Source of the DNA: Hyphomicrobium facile
GTDB lineage: Bacteria; Pseudomonadota; Alphaproteobacteria; Rhizobiales; Hyphomicrobiaceae
Direction: 5' to 3'
Assembly: GCF_900116175.1 (NCBI RefSeq)
Contig: NZ_FPCH01000003.1
Coordinates: forward strand, 868,001 to 932,000
DNA: 64,000 bases
Part shown: in pieces, positions 17,351 through 24,410 of the stretch
Numbering within the stretch: the first letter of the stretch is position 1
Layout: each line of letters starts with the position of its first letter
Translations under genes and position numbers: made by a program
Notes under the pieces: generated by a model
What the model saw: the letters and a program-made list of their open reading frames with translations, nothing else
Databases searched by the model: none
Told to the model about the DNA's origin: nothing

Positions 17351-17498
17351 CGGAGCTGGATGAGAGGTTCTCGCGCTCGCTCAGACGCGGGCGCTCAAGA
17401 GTTTGTTGACCTTACTTTTGCTCGGGTCGCCGCAAATTAACGGCGTCTTCTAAGCTCCTCCCTTAATGCAGGTCGTGAGTGCATCTGGGAGAGCCCCC

Positions 17499-17834
17499 TT
17501 GTCCTACAGAACGTATGCCGCCGCGCTGCTCGCGGCCTTGAGTTTTGCCGTCGCCACGTCGGCTGAGGCACGCCATCGCCGATGCGATTTCGATCCCTAC
17601 GGGTACCGCGCGCCAAGCCGCTGGTGCGGTCGTGAGGGCTGGGGTTTCTATCCGGCTTACGGCTTCTATCCTGCCGGTAGCTATTACGCGCTGCCGCGCT
17701 ATCCCGTTTATGCCGTTCCGGTTCCGGTTCCGGTGCCTGTTCCGGTTCGGGTTCGCGCGTATCCAACGACCTTCTGCTACTTCGACAACGGATACGATTT
17801 CCGTCCGCGCCGGGTCTGCGTGCCGGCCTGGTGA
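17499..17834 (+). CDS. Small exported Pro/Tyr/Arg-rich protein
   Basis: From a TTG at 17499 with GGGAGAG five bases before it, the product is 111 residues: a signal peptide (SYRTYAAALLAALSFAVATS, cleavage near AEA), then RHRRCDFDPYGY, aromatic/Gly-rich stretches and a run of seven Pro-Val dipeptides (VPVPVPVPVPV). Four Cys could form disulfides. This composition is typical of small envelope proteins of Hyphomicrobiales; no named domain. An ATG at 17466 would add eleven residues but has a poor ribosome site. It converges on a similarly composed gene at 17893. Confidence 0.6.
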   Translation: MSYRTYAAALLAALSFAVATSAEARHRRCDFDPYGYRAPSRWCGREGWGFYPAYGFYPAGSYYALPRYPVYAVPVPVPVPVPVRVRAYPTTFCYFDNGYDFRPRRVCVPAW

Positions 17835-17892
17835 GCCCGGCCGGGCACGTTTTTCTTATCGCTTTGCTTGATCGGCATGGCCTGAGCGGGGC

Positions 17893-18171
17893 TTAGCGGA
17901 AGCGCAGCCATTCGAGTGGGCGGGGCCCGCGGCAGAAGCTGCGATGGTGCAGATAGTAGCAGCGGCGGCCATCGTAATAATCATCTCGAGCGAATGGGTC
18001 GCCCGCGTAGGTGTAGAATCCGAAGTGCGGGCCGTAGGGCGGTCCGTACCTGTGGTAGCCGAGGCGGAAGGGCTGGCATCCGTCGCACCGGTGCCGGAAA
18101 TGAGCATCGGCGGACGGCACAAGCGTCGCCAGACCCAATACAAAGCTTGCGACGCCCAGAAACTTCAACAT
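17893..18171 (-). CDS. Small exported His/Tyr/Arg-rich protein
   Basis: A 92-residue product with a signal peptide (MLKFLGVASFVLGLATLVP, cleavage near ADA), then HFRHRCDGCQPFRLGYHRYG, aromatic and Gly/Pro-rich segments and CYYLHHRSFC. The start ATG at 18171 has GAGAGG close upstream. Composition and the RHRC-D opening of the mature part resemble the convergent neighbour at 17499, suggesting the same broad class of envelope proteins. No named family. Confidence 0.6.
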   Translation of the reverse strand: MLKFLGVASFVLGLATLVPSADAHFRHRCDGCQPFRLGYHRYGPPYGPHFGFYTYAGDPFARDDYYDGRRCYYLHHRSFCRGPRPLEWLRFR

Positions 18172-18319
18172 CGTTGCCTCTCATTCGTCGGTCTACACCC
18201 TTTTTTTAGTCGCCGGTTTCCGATGGGGATGCAACGGCGACCGCGGGAATTGGCAAACGGCGCAACGCAAAGGTCGTCTTCATTTGATTAAACCGTGAAT
18301 CTCGCGGCCGTTCACAGGC

Positions 18320-18643
18320 TCACTGCAAGCCTGGGGCCGACGGGTCATGGGGCGGCGCCGTGCCTTCGGGGCCGCTGCCTTGTTCGCCGGAGCTCGCTCC
18401 ACCGCCTGAGTCCGCTGGCAAGCTTATGTCGGGGGGCGGCTGTTTCTCGATGGGAACGTCCGGCGAGGTCGGAGAAATCTCGGCATTCTTTTCGCTGCCC
18501 GGGCCAACTTTGCCGGGCTCAATGCTTTGAGCACCGCCTGGCGCATTTGCAGGGATATTGTTCGCCGACGGCTCCGCACGCAGCGGCGAATTCAGGACGA
18601 TCGCGGCCACCAGGGCGGTGCCGGCAAGAATTCTCACCCTCAT
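18320..18643 (-). CDS. Small exported hypothetical protein of the RND operon
   Basis: From ATG 18643 (AAGGA upstream) the product is 107 residues: signal peptide MRVRILAGTALVAAIVLNSP (cleavage near RAE), then a disordered, Pro/Gly/Ser-rich mature part without recognisable domain. It follows the membrane-fusion protein of the efflux pump on the same strand. An alternative GTG at 18733 would overlap the stop of that gene by four bases and add 30 residues before the signal peptide, which is less likely. It may be a periplasmic accessory of the pump, but this is only from position. Confidence 0.5.
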   Translation of the reverse strand: MRVRILAGTALVAAIVLNSPLRAEPSANNIPANAPGGAQSIEPGKVGPGSEKNAEISPTSPDVPIEKQPPPDISLPADSGGGASSGEQGSGPEGTAPPHDPSAPGLQ

Positions 18644-18729
18644 GAGGAAATGATCCTTCCGTTGTTCCATGGGCGTGAAACGCCTGGCCCAACTCGCGTG
18701 TTCCCCACTATTCGAGGTCTCGTGATCAG

Positions 18730-20019
18730 TCACCCCTTGTTGGGTGGCGTGGGCCCGTTCGACGATGACGGTGCTGTCGAGGAATTCGGCCGTTCCTTGA
18801 TGTTGACGCGGTCGCCATCGACGATGCCGTCGGGAACGCTTTCGATCACGCGGTCTTCCGGAGCGAGGCCGGACGCAACCTCGATCGTCGCCCCCAAGTC
18901 ACGGCCAATCGTGATCGGCTTGAGGAGCACCTTATCGTCGGTGCCAACCGTCGCGACACGTAAACCCGCTTTATCGAACAGGACGGCGCTGGCCGGGATG
19001 ACCAAAACGTCGTGCTTGTTGCCAACCGTCAAATGAACGCTGGCATAGGCGCCCGGCATCAGCTCACCAGCGGTGTTGTCGACAACGAGCTGCATACGCG
19101 TCGTGCCGGACGCGACATCGACGGCGCCAGAGGAGGCCTCGACCTTCGCTTCATACTTCTTGCCGGGCCGCTCGGGGACTGTCAGCACGCCGATCGTGCC
19201 GTTCGGAATCATCGGCACGTACACCTGGGGCACGTTCACATAAAGCCGCAGTTTGTGGACGTCGGCGACCACGAACATTTCCGAGCCGGTGGAGCTGCCG
19301 ACATTGATCAAATTTCCAACGTCGGTATTGCGCACGGTCACGATACCGTCGAACGGCGCGACGATGCTTTTGTATTGAGTGAGCGCCTTCAGCCGATCTA
19401 CGTTGGCCTGCGCCGACTTCACCAACGCGTTCTTCGATTCGAGGTCGGCCAGCTTTTCATCGGCCTGCTGATGGGTGACGTAGCTGTTCGGGAGAAGCGC
19501 CTGGAAGCGTTGGTTGGTGACGGCGGCGAGGGCGGCGTTGGCCTTCGCGTTGTTCAGGTCGTACTCCGCCTGAGAGAGCTGCTGATCGAGATCGGGTGCA
19601 TCGATCGTCGCGAGCACATCTCCCGTTTTTACGTGTGTGCCGATGTCGGCGTTGCGGCTCGCCACGTAGCCGCTCACGCGCGCAAAAAGCGCGGCCTGAT
19701 AGTAGGCATCCAAGCGGCCCGGCAGGTCGAGCAGGCCTATGCTCGGCTGGACGGCGGGTGTCGAAACGGCGACCGTCGGAATGGCGCGCGTGGCAGACTT
19801 GTTCTTCAATTGGGCGATGCTCTCTTCGCGGCCTGTGATGCCGGTAAAGGCGAGCAAGGCTGCGCCGCCGATGAACAGGAGGGCGAGCAGGGGCATCTTC
19901 CAGCGGGATCGCCGAGGCCTCTCAATTGGATTTCCAGCCAGACTTCCTGGCGGGCTCGCTGACGGGTTCTCCGGCCGTTGCCGGTTCTCTGGTGGCTTCA
20001 CCAAGGGCTCATGCTGCAT
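18730..20019 (-). CDS. RND efflux periplasmic adaptor (membrane-fusion protein)
   Basis: The 429-residue protein has a Pro-rich cytoplasmic N-terminus, one membrane anchor (about residues 42-61), then the barrel-sandwich half GRLDAYYQAALFARVSGYVASRNADIG, a helical hairpin, the second lipoyl half SIVAPFDGIVTVRNTDVGNLI, and beta-barrel/membrane-proximal domains. This is the HlyD/AcrA adaptor family that links an RND pump to an outer-membrane channel. The start at 20019 has AGGAG seven bases upstream and overlaps the end of the pump gene by eleven bases. No outer-membrane factor gene is present, so a TolC-like protein elsewhere must be used. Confidence 0.93.
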   Translation of the reverse strand: MQHEPLVKPPENRQRPENPSASPPGSLAGNPIERPRRSRWKMPLLALLFIGGAALLAFTGITGREESIAQLKNKSATRAIPTVAVSTPAVQPSIGLLDLPGRLDAYYQAALFARVSGYVASRNADIGTHVKTGDVLATIDAPDLDQQLSQAEYDLNNAKANAALAAVTNQRFQALLPNSYVTHQQADEKLADLESKNALVKSAQANVDRLKALTQYKSIVAPFDGIVTVRNTDVGNLINVGSSTGSEMFVVADVHKLRLYVNVPQVYVPMIPNGTIGVLTVPERPGKKYEAKVEASSGAVDVASGTTRMQLVVDNTAGELMPGAYASVHLTVGNKHDVLVIPASAVLFDKAGLRVATVGTDDKVLLKPITIGRDLGATIEVASGLAPEDRVIESVPDGIVDGDRVNIKERPNSSTAPSSSNGPTPPNKG

Positions 20020-23000
20020 GAAATTCTCCTGGGATTGCACCTTGCGGCGATGATGAGCTTGCGGACTTCCGCCGGTGCATCAGGCTAAAAATAATCGGTA
20101 CAATGAATAACGTTGCAGCCGTCGCGAACAAGAGGCCACCGATCACCGCGCGGCCAAGCGGGGCATTCTGTTCGCCACCTTCCCCAAGACCCAATGCCAT
20201 CGGCGCCATGCCGATAACCATGGCAAGCGCCGTCATCAGAACGGGACGGATGCGGACGAAGCCCGATTCAAGCGCGGCCTGGATGGGATCGCCGTGTTCC
20301 GCCAGCCGCTCCCGCGCAAAGGTGACCACCAAAACGGCGTTCGCGGTCGCGACGCCCATGCACATAATGGCTCCCGTCAATGCGGGCACCGACAGTGTGG
20401 TTCCGGTGACGAATAGCATCCAGACGATGCCGACGAGGGCCGCGGGGAGCGCCATGATGATCACGAGCGGATCGCCCCAGGATTGAAAATTCACGACAAT
20501 GAGCAGGTATATAAGCACGATGGCGCCGAGGAGTCCGAACAACATTCCAGTATAGGCACTGTTCATTGTGCGCACTTGACCGAGGAGCACCGCGGTCGCG
20601 CCTTTCGGAAGATCGGCCTTGGTGGCATCGACGATCTTCTGGATGTCGGCTGCAACGGCACCGAGATCACGGCCTTCGGTCGTCGTCAGGATCTGCACCA
20701 TCGACTGGATATCGTATTGCGACACGACGGCATTGCTCGTCATGCGATCGACACTGGCGACGGCTCCGAGAATTTGGGGCGCGGGCGCGCCGTCGGCGGT
20801 GATCGGCAAGTTCTCCAGAGACGTCAGCGAGTCGAGCTTGTACTGCGGTGTCTGGATGACGATCGGATAGGTGACGCCGTTCGCCTTGTTGAGCCAGTAA
20901 ACGGGATTGACCTGACTCGTGCCGGCGAGGCTCGTGCTCAAACTCGCAGTAACGTCGCGCTCGGTCACGCCGACGTATTGCGCGCGCGAGCGATCTACGT
21001 TCACCTTGAAGCCTGGGTTCTCTCGCGATTGCTGAATGCGCGCATCGGCGACCCCCGGGATCAGTTTGATTTGCCGTAAAATCTTCTCGGCATAGTCGAA
21101 GTTCGGGCCGAGCTTCGGTCCTCGGATCTGGAGATCGATGGGCGTCGGCGCGCCGAAGTTCAAAATCTGACTGACGATATCGGCGGGCAGGAACGAGAAG
21201 GTCGCTCCGGGGAAGCGCTTCGGCAGTTCGTCGCGCAGTTCCTTGACATATTCGGCCGTCGGGCGATGGTCCGGATTGAGCGCAACTTGGATATCGCCAT
21301 CCTGCGGCCCGATCACACCGGTGTTGTTATATGACATGTTGATGCCGCTGACCGGAATGCCGATGTTATCGACCATAGCGCCGAGGTCTTTCGGCTCGAT
21401 GATTTCACGAATGGCATCTTGAATTTGCGCAAACGTTCGCGCGCTCTCCTCGACACGCGTGCCGATATCGAGCCGCACGTGCATCAGAATTTGACCGGAA
21501 TCGACCCGAGGAAAGAAGTTGCGGCCGAGATAGGGTACCAGCAAAAACGATGCGCCGATAAATCCGAACGAGAAGATCAGAACGAGCGTTCGATGTGAAA
21601 GCGCGCTTTCGAGAAGGCCATGATAGCCGTTACGCATTCTCTCGAAGCGATGTTCGAATGCGCGCTGAAAGAGAAGGAATGGATTGCGGGTTGGTCTGCT
21701 ATGCCCGTCAGGATCGTGCATCTTCAGCAGGTACTTCGCCATCGTCGGCACGAGGGTGCGAGAGAGTGTGAAGGACGCGACCATAGCGAACACGACGGCT
21801 TCCGCCATCGGTACGAATAGAAAGCGAGCAACGCCTTCGAGGAAGAACATGGGGACGAAAACGATACATATGCAGAGCATCGAAACAAATGCGGGCGTCG
21901 CGATCTGATCGGCTCCGTCGAGGATGGCGGTCTCGACGTCCTTTCCTTGCTCCAGATGGTAGTTGATGTTTTCGATCGTCACCGTCGCTTCGTCGACGAG
22001 AATACCGACGGCCAGCGCCAAGCCGCCGAGTGTCATGACGTTCAAGGTTTCGCCGAGCGCCGACAGCATCGCTACCGATGCCAACACGGCTAGCGGAATC
22101 GAGGTTGCGATGATGACCGTCGAACGGACGCTACCCAAGAAGAGAAGGATCATAATGCTCGTCAAAGCGGCGGCGAGAACGCCTTCGTGAATGACGTTTT
22201 GCACGGCTGCGCGGACGAAGATCGATTGATCTCCGAGGAGCGATATCGTCAGCGCATCGGGAAGCCCCGGTTTGATCTCCTGGATCTTGTCTTTGACGCC
22301 TTGGATAATCGCGAGCGTGGAAACTGCGCCGTTTTTCAAGACCGACAGCAGAACGGAGCGGTTGCCGTTGACGTGCACGATATTCTGTTGCGGAGGGTTT
22401 CCATCGCGGATGTGGGCAACATCGCGGATGTAGACCATCGCGCCGTTGACGGCCTTGATCGGCAAGTCGCCCAAGGCGCTGATGTCGGACGGCGCATTGT
22501 TCAGCTGCATCGTATATTCGGTGCCGCCGATTTTCTGGGTGCCGACCGGATTTATGAGGTTCTGGGCGCCGAATGCGTTCGAAACATCCTGTGCGGAAAG
22601 GCCCTTCGCATGGAGCGCCGTATCATCGAGATCAATCTGGATCTGGCGCGTCTTGCCGCCGAAGGGATAGGGAACGGCGGCACCGGGCACCGTCACGAGC
22701 CGCGTGCGGATGTTGTTCAGGGCGAGGTCGGACAGGTTCTGTTCGGTCAAGCCGTCGCCGCCGAGTGCGAGCTGCACTATCGGCACGGTCGAGGCGCTGT
22801 AGTTCAAGATGAGCGGCGGTGTCGCACCGGGCGGCAACTGCTTCAGGATAGTCTGCGATACAGCTGTCACCTGCGCGTTGGCGGTGCGGATATCGGCGCC
22901 CGGCTGGAAGAAGATCTTGACGATACCGATGCCGTTATACGAGTTCGCCTCGATATGTTCGATATCGTTGACGGTCGTCGTTAGGACGCGCTCGAACGGC

Positions 23001-23197
23001 GAAACCACTCGACCAGCCATCTCATCCGGAGGCAGCCCCGTATACTGCCAGACCGTTGCGATGACGGGGATGCGAATTTCGGGGAATATGTCGATCGGCG
23101 TGCGGAATGCCGCCAAGGTACCAGTAAGAAGAATGAGCAGCGCCAACACGACGAATGTGTACGGCGACCGCAGCGCTATACGCACCAATGCAGCCAT
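20009..23197 (-). CDS. RND-family inner-membrane efflux transporter
   Basis: A 1062-residue transporter with the twelve-helix RND plan: first membrane helix at the N-terminus (TFVVLALLILLTGTLAAF), a periplasmic porter domain, helices 2-6 including the proton-relay motif GILVDEATVTIENI in helix 4, and the second half with GAIMCMGVATANAVLVV in helix 10. The pair of acidic residues in helix 4 is DE rather than the AcrB-type DD, as in several related pumps. It exports drugs or other small molecules from periplasm or membrane. It heads the operon with the adaptor and is divergent from the LysR gene, the likely regulator. Substrate unknown. Confidence 0.95.
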   Translation of the reverse strand: MAALVRIALRSPYTFVVLALLILLTGTLAAFRTPIDIFPEIRIPVIATVWQYTGLPPDEMAGRVVSPFERVLTTTVNDIEHIEANSYNGIGIVKIFFQPGADIRTANAQVTAVSQTILKQLPPGATPPLILNYSASTVPIVQLALGGDGLTEQNLSDLALNNIRTRLVTVPGAAVPYPFGGKTRQIQIDLDDTALHAKGLSAQDVSNAFGAQNLINPVGTQKIGGTEYTMQLNNAPSDISALGDLPIKAVNGAMVYIRDVAHIRDGNPPQQNIVHVNGNRSVLLSVLKNGAVSTLAIIQGVKDKIQEIKPGLPDALTISLLGDQSIFVRAAVQNVIHEGVLAAALTSIMILLFLGSVRSTVIIATSIPLAVLASVAMLSALGETLNVMTLGGLALAVGILVDEATVTIENINYHLEQGKDVETAILDGADQIATPAFVSMLCICIVFVPMFFLEGVARFLFVPMAEAVVFAMVASFTLSRTLVPTMAKYLLKMHDPDGHSRPTRNPFLLFQRAFEHRFERMRNGYHGLLESALSHRTLVLIFSFGFIGASFLLVPYLGRNFFPRVDSGQILMHVRLDIGTRVEESARTFAQIQDAIREIIEPKDLGAMVDNIGIPVSGINMSYNNTGVIGPQDGDIQVALNPDHRPTAEYVKELRDELPKRFPGATFSFLPADIVSQILNFGAPTPIDLQIRGPKLGPNFDYAEKILRQIKLIPGVADARIQQSRENPGFKVNVDRSRAQYVGVTERDVTASLSTSLAGTSQVNPVYWLNKANGVTYPIVIQTPQYKLDSLTSLENLPITADGAPAPQILGAVASVDRMTSNAVVSQYDIQSMVQILTTTEGRDLGAVAADIQKIVDATKADLPKGATAVLLGQVRTMNSAYTGMLFGLLGAIVLIYLLIVVNFQSWGDPLVIIMALPAALVGIVWMLFVTGTTLSVPALTGAIMCMGVATANAVLVVTFARERLAEHGDPIQAALESGFVRIRPVLMTALAMVIGMAPMALGLGEGGEQNAPLGRAVIGGLLFATAATLFIVPIIFSLMHRRKSASSSSPQGAIPGEFHAA

Positions 23198-23428
23198 GCT
23201 TCAGAAATCTCCACATCGCCGGCTAGAAATTCGGAACCATCTGACGCGTCAGCTACAAAACAGGATGAGGCTTCGGTTCCGTCTGTTGACGCGCATTACT
23301 TATCGGCGATGAAGGGCGCGCTTCAATTATACCTTCATCTACTCTCGTTAACGGAGATACAAATCAATCACCCGACCGGCAGAAATGGGGGTCTACGGCT
23401 CATCTGTCCAATAGTATGTAGGGATGTT

Positions 23429-23451
23429 ATTATTCTGATTTGCAGATTAAT
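23429..23451. promoter_or_regulatory. Palindromic operator candidate for the LysR regulator
   Basis: ATTATTCTG (23429-23437), spacer ATTTG, CAGATTAAT (23443-23451): an inverted repeat with eight of nine matching pairs, containing the T-N11-A arrangement of LysR boxes. It ends 12 bases before the LysR start at 23464 and lies in the divergent region with the RND operon, consistent with autoregulation and control of the pump. Confidence 0.6.
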
Positions 23452-23463
23452 CGGACGCACCGG

Positions 23464-24387
23464 ATGGATCTCAAGCAGCTTAAACATTTCGTCGCTGCCG
23501 CAGAAGAGCAGCACTTCACCCGAGCTGCACGCAAAATGAATATCGTTCAGTCGGGGCTTTCGGCTTCAATTCGGGCGCTCGAGCAGGAAATGGGCGCACC
23601 GCTGTTTGTCCGCACTACGCGGCGGGTGGAGCTGACGGTTGCCGGCCAGGTGCTCTACGAGAGGGCTCTGCTGATCATTGCGGGCGTCAGAGACGCGCGT
23701 CGCGCGGTCGCGGCTATCAGCGGTTTGGAGCGGGGTTCACTGAGCATCGGGACGTGCGCCAGCCTCAATGCTTTTTTCGATCTTCCGCTCTTGCTCGGAG
23801 AGTTCCACGCGCTGCACCCGGATGTCGAAATTCGCCTCTGCCACAGTACGGCAGCGAAGCTGATGGACAAGGTGAAGGATAGCAGCATCGATTTGGCGTT
23901 CTTGCCGCTCTACGAAAAGAGCCGGGAAATCGTATCGATGCCGATCGCATCCGATCGTCTGGTCGTTGCCCACCCTTTGGGTCATCCGCTCGAGGGACGC
24001 GAAAGCGTTTCGCTCCACAGCCTCGCGGGCGAGACGTTTGTCGACTTTCAGCTCGATCAGGGAACGCGGCGGATCGTCGACCGGGCATTCGCCGCCATCA
24101 ACGTCTCTCGCAAGACGGCGCTCGAGGTTGGCGATGTGCAGGTGCTGCTCGATCTCGTCGCGCGGGGCTTCGGCATCGCTCTCGTACCCTACACGTTCGT
24201 CATGGCGCGGGCCGCGCAATCGACGACGCCCAAGATCGGCATCACGTCACTCCGAAAGCCCGGGATCCGGTGGGAGCTCGTCGCTGCCTTCAGCGGCCGC
24301 GCGGGGGCGGCGCAATCGCGCAATCCGGCTGTCGCGGCCTTCACCGGGGTCTTGGACAGGGTTCGCTCGGAGAAGAAACTTTTCTGA
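23464..24387 (+). CDS. LysR-family transcriptional regulator
   Basis: A 307-residue regulator with an N-terminal winged helix-turn-helix (DLKQLKHFVAAAEEQHFTRAA, then QSGLSASIRALEQEMGAPLF) and a periplasmic-binding-type effector domain (residues about 90-295). The ATG at 23464 gives the usual LysR N-terminus; an upstream TTG at 23440 would lie inside the operator palindrome. It is divergent from the RND efflux operon and convergent with the channel-fusion gene, 23 bases from its end. Most likely it controls the pump in response to a small molecule; control of the channel gene is possible but unproven. Confidence 0.93.
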   Translation: MDLKQLKHFVAAAEEQHFTRAARKMNIVQSGLSASIRALEQEMGAPLFVRTTRRVELTVAGQVLYERALLIIAGVRDARRAVAAISGLERGSLSIGTCASLNAFFDLPLLLGEFHALHPDVEIRLCHSTAAKLMDKVKDSSIDLAFLPLYEKSREIVSMPIASDRLVVAHPLGHPLEGRESVSLHSLAGETFVDFQLDQGTRRIVDRAFAAINVSRKTALEVGDVQVLLDLVARGFGIALVPYTFVMARAAQSTTPKIGITSLRKPGIRWELVAAFSGRAGAAQSRNPAVAAFTGVLDRVRSEKKLF

Positions 24388-24410
24388 GCGCATGACCGGC
24401 ACCGGAGGCT

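Noticed and set aside
17709-17760. Repeats of the codons for Pro-Val, considered as a tandem DNA repeat array or CRISPR-like element
   Set aside because: The repeats lie within a coding frame with a signal peptide, are only six bases and imperfect; a low-complexity protein segment.
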